Source: Haematobacter massiliensis (lineage in GTDB: Bacteria; Pseudomonadota; Alphaproteobacteria; Rhodobacterales; Rhodobacteraceae). Taken from it: a DNA stretch of 64,000 bases. The stretch covers positions 62,001 to 126,000 of the forward strand of contig NZ_JGYG01000011.1 in the NCBI RefSeq assembly GCF_000740795.1, in the 5' to 3' direction. Of the stretch, positions 38,895-47,016 are shown piece by piece. Below the pieces are notes generated by a model, which was given only the letters and a program-made list of their open reading frames with translations, made no database searches and was not told the origin of the DNA. Each line of letters opens with the position of its first letter. Within the stretch, counting starts at the first letter, position 1. The position numbers and the translations under genes are program-made.

Positions 38895-39341
38895 ATGAGG
38901 GGACTGAAGAAAAAGCGCAGGATTCAGGTGATCCTCGTGGCGGTGGTCGCACTCGTGCTCTCCACCGCCATGATCGGCTATGCGATGCGCGACGGGATCA
39001 ATTTCTTCCGCTCGCCCAGTCAGGTGGTGGAGGCGCCCCCCGGCCCCAGTGAGGTCTTTCGCATCGGCGGACTGGTCGAAAAGGGCAGCCTGATCCGGGG
39101 GGAGGGCACGACCGTGAGCTTCCGTGTCACGGATGGCGGCGCTTCCGTGCCCGTGACCTTCACCGGCGTCCTTCCAGACCTGTTCGGAGAGGATGAGGGC
39201 ATGGTCGGCATGGGCAGGCTTGTCGGCGGCGTCTTCGAGGCGACCGAAATCCTCGCCAAGCACGATGAGACCTATATGCCGAAAGAGGTCGTGGATGCGC
39301 TGAAGGAACAGGGCGTCTACAAGGAGCCGGGCGCGAGCTGA
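38895..39341 (+). CDS. ccmE: cytochrome c maturation protein CcmE (haem chaperone)
   Basis: Membrane-anchored periplasmic carrier that binds haem covalently and passes it to CcmF. The 148-residue protein has one N-terminal helix (about 9-29), an OB-fold (FRIGGLVEKGSL to GVLPDLF), and the haem-binding H123 with Y127 in AKHDETYMPKEV. Family length and motifs are complete. The rest of the Ccm set in this window is ccmF and ccmH, separated from it by an IS relic and a lysis gene pair. Confidence 0.95.
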   Translation: MRGLKKKRRIQVILVAVVALVLSTAMIGYAMRDGINFFRSPSQVVEAPPGPSEVFRIGGLVEKGSLIRGEGTTVSFRVTDGGASVPVTFTGVLPDLFGEDEGMVGMGRLVGGVFEATEILAKHDETYMPKEVVDALKEQGVYKEPGAS

Positions 39342-39807
39342 CGGCCCGGCGCCCCGGCTGATCGCGTCGGCTGATCGCGTCGGATCTGCCTGCCTGAGGC
39401 TCAGCCCGGCCCTGATTTCTCTCCCTCCACCGCGATTGCGCCGGACCAGCGTGGGTGCCTGCGCCAGTTCGGCAGGCCACGCGCTTGCCTCGGCTCAGGA
39501 CTCATGGATCATATCCAGAACCTGACAGCTGCGGCGATGGCGATCGCGGACATGAAGGTGCGGGCGCACCAGTCATAGCGGGTGCCGATGCGCCGCCAGC
39601 CCTTGAGCTTGCCGAGTAGATTCTCGATCCGGTGGCGCCTGCGGTGGAGCACGCCCGGCGCAGCCCGCTATCGCCGTATCCCGGCCGTGCAGCCCGGATC
39701 TTGCCAGTCGAACGGCCCCTCCCTGCAACGCACGGTGCCCAAACCTCACCTTAGGTCTCCTTGCCCATGATGCCCCGATTAGAGCAACCGCTCAGAAAGG
39801 GACTGTC
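39342..39807. other. 466-bp stretch with an IS relic, otherwise empty
   Basis: It holds a 13-bp tandem duplication CGGCTGATCGCGT near 39357-39382 and the IS5-type transposase relic at 39510-39667. No intact gene is seen. It splits the ccm cluster and lies immediately upstream of the endolysin-holin pair. Confidence 0.65.
39510..39667 (-). pseudogene. IS5-family transposase C-terminal relic
   Basis: The minus-strand frame ending at 39510 reads VLHRRRHRIENLLGKLKGW, then RRIGTRYDWCARTFMSAIA, then IAAAVRFWI and stop. This is the characteristic end of IS5-family (IS427-like) transposases, including the R-x-E part of the DDE site (RRRHRIEN). An in-frame TAG at 39668-39670 marks its upstream limit. 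No terminal inverted repeats or N-terminal DD region are present, so only a fragment remains. Confidence 0.85.
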
Positions 39808-40437
39808 ATGCTGCCGAGCCGCCATCTGTCGATCCGCCGCGTTGCCGAGGAAATCGTCCTGCGCGAGGGCGGTTATGTCAACGATCCCGACGATCCGGGC
39901 GGGGTCACCAACCTTGGCATCACGCTGAATACCCTGCGGGGGTTGGGGCTGGACATCGACGGAGACGGCCGGGTGACGGAGAACGACCTTCTGGCGCTGA
40001 CCCCGCCGCTGGCCACGGATATCTACCTTGAGCACTATTGGCGCAGGCCGCGGCTCGACCTGCTGCCCGGTGCGCTTCAGCCGCCGGTTTTCGACATGCG
40101 CGTCCATTCCGGCGATACGGCGGTGCGTCTGCTGCAGGAGATGCTCGTCCGTCTGGGTCAGCCCTGCGCCGTGGACGGTATCGTCGGGCCGCAGACCGCC
40201 GCCGCCGCCCGCCGTGCCGCCCGCCAGGCCGGGGAGGATCGGCTGGCCGAAAGCTATGGCATCGCGCGGCGGGACCATTACTACCGCCTCGCCGACAGGC
40301 GACCGGCCAGCCGCAAATACTGCCTCCGCCGCGATGGGGGCAAGGGCGGCTGGATCGTCCGGGCCGAGGCGTTCCTGCCCCCGGCACTGCACTATACCCC
40401 GGCCCAGCATCGCGCGCGGGTGGCAACATGGGCCTGA
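39808..40437 (+). CDS. GH108 N-acetylmuramidase, GTA/phage endolysin type
   Basis: Peptidoglycan hydrolase of 209 residues. The N-terminal GH108 domain has the catalytic segment LREGGYVNDPDDPGGVTNLG with E20. A second half contains a peptidoglycan-binding-like part with DGIVGPQTAAAARR. There is no signal peptide, as expected for a holin-dependent lysozyme. The next gene is a 3-TM holin overlapping it by 10 bases. In Rhodobacter capsulatus a holin/endolysin pair of this type lies away from the GTA head-tail cluster and releases gene transfer agent particles. The same role is inferred here; a prophage origin is possible but no other phage gene is present. Confidence 0.85.
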   Translation: MLPSRHLSIRRVAEEIVLREGGYVNDPDDPGGVTNLGITLNTLRGLGLDIDGDGRVTENDLLALTPPLATDIYLEHYWRRPRLDLLPGALQPPVFDMRVHSGDTAVRLLQEMLVRLGQPCAVDGIVGPQTAAAARRAARQAGEDRLAESYGIARRDHYYRLADRRPASRKYCLRRDGGKGGWIVRAEAFLPPALHYTPAQHRARVATWA

Positions 40438-40796
40438 CACCGCGCGCAGGTTTGCGGGCGGTGGAGGCGCTGGGGGCGGCCGCCGCGCTCTTTGGTCAGA
40501 TTGCCGCACGGAGGGAGGATGTCTTGCTGCGCAAGCCGGGTCAGCTGTCGCGTTATGATCGGGTCATCGACGGGCTGAACCGCCTGCCACGCCCGCTGCT
40601 CGCTCTGGGAACGATCGGGCTGTTCATCCATGCGATGATGGAGCCGGAGGCTTTTGCCCGCCGCATGACGGGCCTCGCCGCCGTCCCCGAGCCGCTCTGG
40701 TGGCTGCTGGGAGCGGTCGTGTCCTTCCATTTCGGCGCGCGCGAGGCGCATTATCTCCGCTCCGGCCGCTCTGGTCCGCCAGAGGATAACGGCTGA
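40428..40796 (+). CDS. 3-TM holin (GTA release type)
   Basis: Small membrane protein of 122 residues with hydrophobic segments near 10-27, 56-72 (PLLALGTIGLFIHAMMEP) and 83-103 (EPLWWLLGAVVSFHFGARE), matching the 'holin of 3TMs, for gene-transfer release' family. It would form membrane holes that let the upstream muramidase reach the wall. The overlap with the endolysin stop gives coupled translation. It precedes ccmF by 207 bases. Confidence 0.8.
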   Translation: MGLTPRAGLRAVEALGAAAALFGQIAARREDVLLRKPGQLSRYDRVIDGLNRLPRPLLALGTIGLFIHAMMEPEAFARRMTGLAAVPEPLWWLLGAVVSFHFGAREAHYLRSGRSGPPEDNG

Positions 40797-41003
40797 CGGT
40801 CCGGCAGAGCGCCTGTCGTTCCGCCGGGCTGGCCACGCCCGAAACCTCCGCCTGTGCGAGCACTGGATATGGTCGATACCCGCGCCGATCCGCGCAGAGG
40901 CTTCCCCCAACTCCGAGCATCGGACATGCCGAGCCCTCAAGCCGCGACATCAGCGCTTCGTGACCAGACTTCCGGGGGATTGGCGCGGCTGCGGTCAGGG
41001 CAT

Positions 41004-42989
41004 ATGATCGCCGCCATGTTTGTAGAGCTTGGCCACTTCGCCCTCATCCTCGCCTTCATGGTGGCCATCCTGCAGATGGTCGTTCCCTTCATCGGTGCCC
41101 AGAAAGGCTGGCGCGCGTGGATGGCGATAGGGGAGCCCGCGGCCTCCGCACAGTTCCTCCTGCTCGCCTTCTCCTTCGCCGCGCTGACCTATGCCTTCGT
41201 CACATCGGATTTCTCGGTGCGGCTGGTGGTTGCCAATTCGCATACCGATAAGCCGATGCTCTACAAGGTCGCCGGGGTCTGGGGGAACCATGAGGGGTCT
41301 ATGCTCCTCTGGGTGCTGATCCTCGCGCTGTTCGGGGCCTGTGCGGGCTGGTTCGGGGGCAATCTGCCCCCCCGGCTCCGCGCGCGGGTGTTGTCGGTGC
41401 AGGCGTCGATCGGCGTGGCCTTCCTCGCCTTCATCCTCTTCACCTCGAACCCGTTCCTGCGGCTTGCCGTGCCGCCCTTCAACGGGACGGACCTGAACCC
41501 GCTCCTGCAGGATCCCGGCCTCGCCTTCCATCCGCCGTTCCTCTACCTCGGCTATGTCGGGCTCTCCATGTCCTTCTCCTTTGCCGTTGCCGCGATGATC
41601 GAGGGCAAGGTGGATGCGGCCTGGGCGCGCTGGGTCCGGCCCTGGACACTGGCCGCGTGGCTGTTCCTGACCATCGGCATCGCGCTTGGAAGCTGGTGGG
41701 CCTATTACGAGCTGGGCTGGGGCGGTTTCTGGTTCTGGGATCCGGTGGAGAACGCCTCCTTCATGCCCTGGCTGATCGCGGCGGCACTGCTGCATTCCGC
41801 CATCGTGGTGGAGAAGCGCGAGGCGCTGAAAAGCTGGACGATCCTGCTCGCGATCCTCGCCTTCGGCTTCTCGCTGGTCGGCACCTTCATCGTGCGGTCG
41901 GGCGTCATCACCTCCGTCCATGCCTTCGCGTCGGATCCGACGCGGGGGGTATTCATCCTGGGTATCCTCGCGGTCTTCACGGGCGGTGCGCTCACGCTCT
42001 ATGCCGCGCGGGCGGGAACGATGCAGGCCAAGGGCATCTTCAGCCTCGTCAGCCGTGAATCCGCGCTGGTAGCGAATAACATCCTGCTCGCCGTCGCGGC
42101 TTTCGTGGTGTTCATCGGAACGATCTGGCCCCTGATTGCAGAGCTTGCCTTCGGGCGCGTCCTCTCCGTCGGGCCGCCCTTCTTCGATGCCGCCTTCACC
42201 CCTTTCATGATCGTGCTGGCGCTGATCCTGCCGGCCGGCGCCCTTCTGCCGTGGAAGCGGGGGGAGGTGCGTCGTGTCCTTTTGCCGCTGCGGGGCGCAT
42301 TGGCGCTGTCGGTGGCCATCGGGCTGCTGGTCTATGCGGTACAGACCGGGCATTCCGGGCTGGGGCCGATCGGCGTGGCGCTCGGCGTCTGGCTGATCCT
42401 CGGCGCGGGCGTGGACCTGTGGCAGCGCACGGGGCGGGAGGGGATCAGCCGCCGCCTTGGCCGCCTGACCCGTCTGCCGCGGGCCGACTGGGGCCGGGCG
42501 GTCGCGCATGGCGGCCTGGGCGTGACCTTCATCGGCATTGCCGCGATGCTCGCCTGGAACGTGGAGGATATCCGCGTCGTCCAGACGGGAGAAAGCTTCG
42601 AGGTCGCGCAATATACCATCACGCTCGATGGCGTCCGGCGTGTGCAGGGGCCGAACTATCAGTCCACCACCGCCGATATCACCGTACGGGAGGGCGGGCG
42701 CTTCATCGCCACCATGCACCCGGAGAAACGCTTCTACCCCGTTGCCGGCATGCCCACCACGGAGGCGGCGATCCACAACGGCTTCCTGCGCGACATCTAC
42801 CTCGTCATCGGCGATCCGCAGACGGGGGGCGGTTGGGCGGTCCGGAGCTATATCAAGCCCTTCGCGAACTGGATCTGGGGGGGTGCCATCCTGATGTCGC
42901 TGGGCGGCGTCCTCAGTCTCACGGACCGGCGCTACCGTGTCGCGGCGGGCGCGCGGCGGCAATCGTCGGTGCAGGTCGCGGCGGAATGA
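41004..42989 (+). CDS. ccmF: haem lyase CcmF
   Basis: Large inner-membrane protein that ligates haem from CcmE to apocytochrome c with CcmH. The 661-residue form from ATG 41004 has many membrane helices and the signature GGFWFWDPVENASFMPW (WWD-like domain), plus conserved His segments such as GVWGNHEGSMLLWV. A weak CAGG precedes ATG 41004; ATG 41016 (MFVELGHFAL) is nearly as likely. The longer frame to 40854 crosses non-conserved sequence. It overlaps ccmH by 4 bases. Confidence 0.95.
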   Translation: MIAAMFVELGHFALILAFMVAILQMVVPFIGAQKGWRAWMAIGEPAASAQFLLLAFSFAALTYAFVTSDFSVRLVVANSHTDKPMLYKVAGVWGNHEGSMLLWVLILALFGACAGWFGGNLPPRLRARVLSVQASIGVAFLAFILFTSNPFLRLAVPPFNGTDLNPLLQDPGLAFHPPFLYLGYVGLSMSFSFAVAAMIEGKVDAAWARWVRPWTLAAWLFLTIGIALGSWWAYYELGWGGFWFWDPVENASFMPWLIAAALLHSAIVVEKREALKSWTILLAILAFGFSLVGTFIVRSGVITSVHAFASDPTRGVFILGILAVFTGGALTLYAARAGTMQAKGIFSLVSRESALVANNILLAVAAFVVFIGTIWPLIAELAFGRVLSVGPPFFDAAFTPFMIVLALILPAGALLPWKRGEVRRVLLPLRGALALSVAIGLLVYAVQTGHSGLGPIGVALGVWLILGAGVDLWQRTGREGISRRLGRLTRLPRADWGRAVAHGGLGVTFIGIAAMLAWNVEDIRVVQTGESFEVAQYTITLDGVRRVQGPNYQSTTADITVREGGRFIATMHPEKRFYPVAGMPTTEAAIHNGFLRDIYLVIGDPQTGGGWAVRSYIKPFANWIWGGAILMSLGGVLSLTDRRYRVAAGARRQSSVQVAAE

Positions 42990-43441
42990 GGGTTCTCCGC
43001 CTGCTCGTCGCGGTTCTGCTGCTTGCCGGGCCGGCCTTTGCCGTCCAGCCTGATGAGATGCTGTCCGATCCGGCGCTGGAGGCGCGGGCGCGACAGATCA
43101 GCCAGGGCCTGCGCTGCACCCAGTGCCGCAACGAGAATATCGACGAATCGAATGCAGGAATTGCCCGAGACCTCCGCCTGCTGGTGCGGGAGCGGCTGGT
43201 GGCGGGCGATAGCGACGGCGAGGTCGTCGATTACGTCGTTGACCGTTATGGTGAATTCGTGCTGCTCCAGCCGACGGTGACGGGCGTGAACTGGGTGCTC
43301 TGGCTTGCCGGGCCTGTCATGCTGCTGGCCGCCGGGGGGATCGCCTTTGCCTATGTCCGCCGGCGCTCATCCAGTCGGGAGCAGCCCGAACCGCTGACGG
43401 AGGCAGAGGCGGAGAAGGTGCGCCGCATCCTTGGAGAGTAG
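42986..43441 (+). CDS. ccmH: cytochrome c maturation protein CcmH (Ccl2)
   Basis: Periplasmic thiol protein of 151 residues that reduces apocytochrome CxxCH sites before haem attachment. It has a signal peptide (1-19), the reactive pair C44 and C47 in LRCTQCRNENIDES, the GEFVLLQP segment, and a C-terminal membrane helix near 104-124 followed by a short cytoplasmic tail. The C-terminal TPR part found in enterobacterial CcmH is absent, so CcmI would be a separate gene elsewhere. Confidence 0.95.
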   Translation: MRVLRLLVAVLLLAGPAFAVQPDEMLSDPALEARARQISQGLRCTQCRNENIDESNAGIARDLRLLVRERLVAGDSDGEVVDYVVDRYGEFVLLQPTVTGVNWVLWLAGPVMLLAAGGIAFAYVRRRSSSREQPEPLTEAEAEKVRRILGE

Positions 43442-43514
43442 CGCCGGGTGACGCAAGGTTGGCCCTTCCGTGGCGCTTCGGCAGGGCTATGCTCCCGGAC
43501 AAAGGGAGGCAGTC

Positions 43515-44291
43515 ATGACTTACGAAACCATTCTCTGGCAGCAGCACGACGGTGTTGGCGTCATCACGTTGAACGACCCGCGCGCCATGAACGCACTCTC
43601 CTCCCGCATGAGGAGCGAGATCCGCAGCGCGGTGGAGGAGGCGCCCTCCCTCGGTGCGCGGGTGCTGGTCCTCACCGGTGAGGGGCGGGCCTTCTGTTCC
43701 GGGCAGAACCTGACGGAGAGCGGCGACGGCCCCATGGATCTCGGCCGCGTTCTGCGCGACGAATACGAGCCGATGCTGAAGGCCATCGCAGATTGTCCCG
43801 TGCCGGTGATCGCTGCGGTGAACGGCGTCGCCGCCGGGGCAGGGGCCAATCTCGCCCTGGCTGCCGATGTCGTGATTGCTGCGGAAAGCGCGGTGTTCCT
43901 TCAGGCGTTCACCCGTATCGGGCTGATCCCGGATGCGGGCGGCACCTATTTCCTGCCCCGTCAGATCGGTTTCGCCCGCGCGATGGGAGCCATGCTGTTT
44001 GCCGATCCGGTCCCGGCGCCCAAGGCAGTCGACTGGGGCATGATCTGGGAAGCGGTGCCGGATGAAGAATTCCGCTCCCATTGGGAACGCCGCGCCATGC
44101 AGCTGGCCAGTGGCCCGAGCGTCGCTTTCGGCGCGGTGAAGCAGGCGCTGCGCCAGAGCCTCGACAACGACCTCTCCGCGCAGCTCTCGCTGGAGGCGGA
44201 GTTGCAGACCGCCTGTGGCAGAACAGCGGATTTTGTGGAGGGCGTCACCGCTTTCCGGGAGAAGCGGCAACCGGTCTTCAGCGGCGTGTAA
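43515..44291 (+). CDS. PaaG-like enoyl-CoA hydratase/isomerase
   Basis: Crotonase-fold protein of 258 residues from ATG 43515 (GGGAGG upstream). The oxyanion loop GVAAGAGANLALAADVV and the GLIPDAGGTYFLPR segment, with Asp where hydratases have Glu, match PaaG-type isomerases. No other paa gene is present, so the true substrate is uncertain. It is separated from ccmH by 73 bases. Confidence 0.85.
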   Translation: MTYETILWQQHDGVGVITLNDPRAMNALSSRMRSEIRSAVEEAPSLGARVLVLTGEGRAFCSGQNLTESGDGPMDLGRVLRDEYEPMLKAIADCPVPVIAAVNGVAAGAGANLALAADVVIAAESAVFLQAFTRIGLIPDAGGTYFLPRQIGFARAMGAMLFADPVPAPKAVDWGMIWEAVPDEEFRSHWERRAMQLASGPSVAFGAVKQALRQSLDNDLSAQLSLEAELQTACGRTADFVEGVTAFREKRQPVFSGV

Positions 44292-44292
44292 G

Positions 44293-44370
44293 GTCGCCCC
44301 CGCAGACGCGGGGACGCCAGGGCTGAGGAGTTTATTGACTCGGTTACCCTTACGTCGCCCCCGCAGACGC
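44293..44370 (+). repeat. 17-bp direct repeat, two copies
   Basis: GTCGCCCCCGCAGACGC is present at 44293-44309 and 44354-44370, in the convergent gap between the PaaG-like gene and tonB. The spacing is 61 bases from start to start. Confidence 0.85.
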
Positions 44371-44443
44371 AAAGACGGCAGCCCCTGTTTTCAACGCAAG
44401 GTGGACCGCACGACCATGGGGCGATGCGGTCCGCCAGCGGGGC

Positions 44444-45322
44444 CTACAGCCCCTCAAGCACCAGCGGCACGCTCACCGTGCCGCTCCCGCCCGGATGCGG
44501 AGGCAGATTTGGCAGCCGTTGCGCATGGGCATTCAGCGACTGGTCGAGCCGCGAATCCCCTGTGGAACCCCGGAGAGATACGGCGGCGATCCGCCCGCCT
44601 GCGTCATGCTGAATGGTCATCATGACGGTCAGCGGCTTGCGGCTGGTGTTGCGCCAGCGCTTCATGTGCCGTGCGACAACGGCATAGGCACGGTCGCGCC
44701 ACTTCTGTTCAACCTGCGCATTGCTGGCGCCCTGCGCGGCGCGCGGTGCAGCAGCGGCCTGGGCGCGCGGGGCTTCCACGCGGGGCGGCGCCTGCGTCTG
44801 CGGCGCGGGCGGCCGGGTGGTGGTGGCCTGACGGCGTTGCGGCCGCGGCGGCGGGGGTGAGGAGACCTGAGGCAAGGCGACTTCCGCCTGCTCCGCGACG
44901 GTTGGCAGCTCCTCCACCGGCTCGGGTGGCGGCGGCTCATCCATGATGGGCTGCGTATCGGGCGGTGTGACGTCCGGCGGCGGTGTCATCTCCGCCTGCT
45001 GGATCGGGTCGGTGACCGGGTCGGGCATGTCCTCCGCCTCGATCTCCTCGGGCGCTTGCGGCAGGTCGGGGGCGGCCTGCATCGCCATGGGGGAGTCGTC
45101 GGAAACCAGATCCTCCGGCGCGGCGAACATCTCCGGCGCGATGTCGATCACATAGGTCTCGGGCATGCCGGGCGGCGGCGGTGCGGTATGGTTCAGCAGA
45201 TAGGCCGCGGCAGCCATGTGGACGCCAAGCACCAGAACCGCGCCCCCCGCCCAGAGCGACACTTCGCCCAGCCGACGACCCGTTCCGATGGTATCGGTCC
45301 AGTCGACATGGGCGGCGGTCAT
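44444..45322 (-). CDS. tonB: TonB family energy transducer
   Basis: Protein of 292 residues with one N-terminal helix (about 24-46), a long Pro/Glu/Ala-rich periplasmic spacer (about 60-205) and a C-terminal TonB domain ending PHPGGSGTVSVPLVLEGL. It spans the periplasm and passes proton-motive energy from ExbB-ExbD to outer-membrane receptors. It overlaps exbD by 4 bases. No TonB-dependent receptor gene is nearby. Confidence 0.88.
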   Translation of the reverse strand: MTAAHVDWTDTIGTGRRLGEVSLWAGGAVLVLGVHMAAAAYLLNHTAPPPPGMPETYVIDIAPEMFAAPEDLVSDDSPMAMQAAPDLPQAPEEIEAEDMPDPVTDPIQQAEMTPPPDVTPPDTQPIMDEPPPPEPVEELPTVAEQAEVALPQVSSPPPPRPQRRQATTTRPPAPQTQAPPRVEAPRAQAAAAPRAAQGASNAQVEQKWRDRAYAVVARHMKRWRNTSRKPLTVMMTIQHDAGGRIAAVSLRGSTGDSRLDQSLNAHAQRLPNLPPHPGGSGTVSVPLVLEGL

Positions 45323-45765
45323 GGCTGCAACCCCGCGGGCGGGGTCGCGAAGCTCTCCAGCCCGACCAGCGCGATCTTGAGATACCCCGCCTCGCGCAGC
45401 TTGTTCATCACTTCCATCAGGTCGCCATAGGCCACCGTCTTGTCGGCGCGCAGAAACACCCGCTGCTCATGATCGCCACCGGTGAAGGTGTCGAGCGCCG
45501 CCTTCAGCCCGTCCTCCGTCACCGGATCGTTGCCGATCGACAGGCCGAGGTCCGACCCCACGGTGACGTAGAGCGGCTTGTCGGGCCGTTGCGCGGGCTG
45601 TGCCGTGGAGGCGGGCAGGTCCACCTTCACATCCACCGTGGCGAGCGGTGCCGCCACCATGAAGATGATGAGCAGCACGAGCATCACGTCGATGAACGGC
45701 GTGACATTGATCTCATGCGCTTCGGGAAGGTCGTCGCCCTGATTTTCGCGGATGCCGCCTGCCAT
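45319..45765 (-). CDS. exbD: biopolymer transport protein ExbD
   Basis: Inner-membrane protein of 148 residues with a single helix (about 21-43, FIDVMLVLLIIFMVAAPLA) that carries the conserved proton-path Asp, followed by a periplasmic domain. It starts 4 bases after exbB, and the order exbB-exbD-tonB is the standard TonB energising operon. Confidence 0.93.
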   Translation of the reverse strand: MAGGIRENQGDDLPEAHEINVTPFIDVMLVLLIIFMVAAPLATVDVKVDLPASTAQPAQRPDKPLYVTVGSDLGLSIGNDPVTEDGLKAALDTFTGGDHEQRVFLRADKTVAYGDLMEVMNKLREAGYLKIALVGLESFATPPAGLQP

Positions 45766-45768
45766 GGT

Positions 45769-46878
45769 TCACTCCGCCGCCTGACGGTGACGCAGACCGC
45801 CACGCCGCACGTTGCGGAAGTCGAGATCGCGGCTCACCAGCCGTTCGATCCCCGCTCCGGCATCGCCGAGCAACGCGCGGTAGCCGGTGATCGACCGGGC
45901 AAACATGTTGTAGATCACCACAGCGGGAATGGCCGCGACGAGGCCGATGGCGGTCGCCAGCAGCGCCTCGGCGATCCCCGGGGCGACGACGGCGAGGTTG
46001 GTGGTTTGCGATTCGGAAATACCGATGAACGAGTTCATGATCCCCCAGACCGTGCCGAGCAGGCCGACAAAGGGCGCGATGGAGCCGACGGTGGCCAGAA
46101 TGCCCGTGCCGCGTGACAACCGGCGCCCCGCCTGAAGCTCGATCCGGCCGAGCAGGGAGGAGACGCGCTCCTTCACGCCGTCGCCGCCCGCCTCGTCGAT
46201 CGCGGCTTCGGAGCGCTGGTATTCCTCCTCGGCGGCACGGAGCATGAAGGCGGCGGGGTCCCTGCGATCGCCCGCGGAGGCGCGCGCCTCCGCCAGGGTC
46301 TGTGCGCTATGGATGGCCCGCAGGGCGCGGCTCGCATTCCGCTTGGCGCCGGCGATCTCGAACGCCTTGACCACAAGGATCGTCCAGCAGGCCAGCGAGG
46401 CAATGGCAAGGCCAAGCATGACGCCCTTCACCACCATATCGGCGGCCATGAACATCCCCCAGGGGGAAAGGTCATGGGGCAGGGTATCGGCGGGGATCGC
46501 CAGCATGTCCGGGGCTGCTGCTTCCGCAGCGATGTCCGCGTCCGCTTGCGCCGTGGCGGGCGCGGTTGCGGTGTCCGGCGATGTTCCGTCAGGCTGCGCA
46601 GCGGAGCGGGCGGGAGAGGCTGCATCAGCAGGAGCTGCTGCCTCCGGTGCCACTCCGGTGGGGGTGGGGGCAGCAGAAGGCACGCTTTCGGCCGCCGGCG
46701 CGCCGCTGCCCTCTCCGTTGGGAAGCACGGGGGCAGAAGGCGCGGTGATTTCCGGCGCCTGCGGCTGGACCTGCGGCTGCGGCACGTCCTGCGCCATCGC
46801 ACCGCTGGAAAGAAGGGCGAAGGCGAGAGCAGCGCCTGCTGCCCGGCTCAACTTGGTCTTCGACGGGGCTTTCAGCAT
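45769..46878 (-). CDS. exbB: biopolymer transport protein ExbB with a long periplasmic extension
   Basis: MotA/TolQ/ExbB-family channel protein, 369 residues from ATG 46878. It has a signal peptide (ends GAMAQD), an unusual Pro/Ala-rich periplasmic extension of about 100 residues, then three membrane helices (WGMFMAADMVVKGVMLGLAI, LATVGSIAPFVGLLGTVWGI, and VVAPGIAEALLATAIGLVAAIP). Extended ExbB proteins are known in alphaproteobacteria. Ribosome-site evidence is weak; a TTG at 46899 in the same frame is an alternative start. Confidence 0.9.
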   Translation of the reverse strand: MLKAPSKTKLSRAAGAALAFALLSSGAMAQDVPQPQVQPQAPEITAPSAPVLPNGEGSGAPAAESVPSAAPTPTGVAPEAAAPADAASPARSAAQPDGTSPDTATAPATAQADADIAAEAAAPDMLAIPADTLPHDLSPWGMFMAADMVVKGVMLGLAIASLACWTILVVKAFEIAGAKRNASRALRAIHSAQTLAEARASAGDRRDPAAFMLRAAEEEYQRSEAAIDEAGGDGVKERVSSLLGRIELQAGRRLSRGTGILATVGSIAPFVGLLGTVWGIMNSFIGISESQTTNLAVVAPGIAEALLATAIGLVAAIPAVVIYNMFARSITGYRALLGDAGAGIERLVSRDLDFRNVRRGGLRHRQAAE

Positions 46879-46965
46879 GATGCAGATTCTTTTTGTCAAC
46901 TTTTCCGCCTCTCCATACGCCCGTGTTTTGAAAGTTGCACCCCTAAAACTGTCAGAAATACCCGG

Positions 46966-46997
46966 AAATGAAAGAGGCCGCCCGGAAGGGCGGCCTC
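46966..46997 (-). terminator. Rho-independent terminator after gltA
   Basis: A 10-bp stem GAGGCCGCCC/GGGCGGCCTC with a 4-base loop (46974-46997) is followed on the minus strand by TTTCATTT. It lies 20 bases after the gltA stop and isolates exbB-exbD-tonB from gltA. Confidence 0.88.
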
Positions 46998-47016
46998 GAC
47001 AAGCGGTTTGATGCGA

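Noticed and set aside
39808-40796. Prophage.
   Set aside because: Only the lysis pair is present; no integrase, capsid, tail or replication genes occur in the window.
40995-42962. 655-codon open frame on the minus strand.
   Set aside because: Antisense to ccmF; the product is rich in Arg, Glu and Gln with no domain, typical of a shadow frame.
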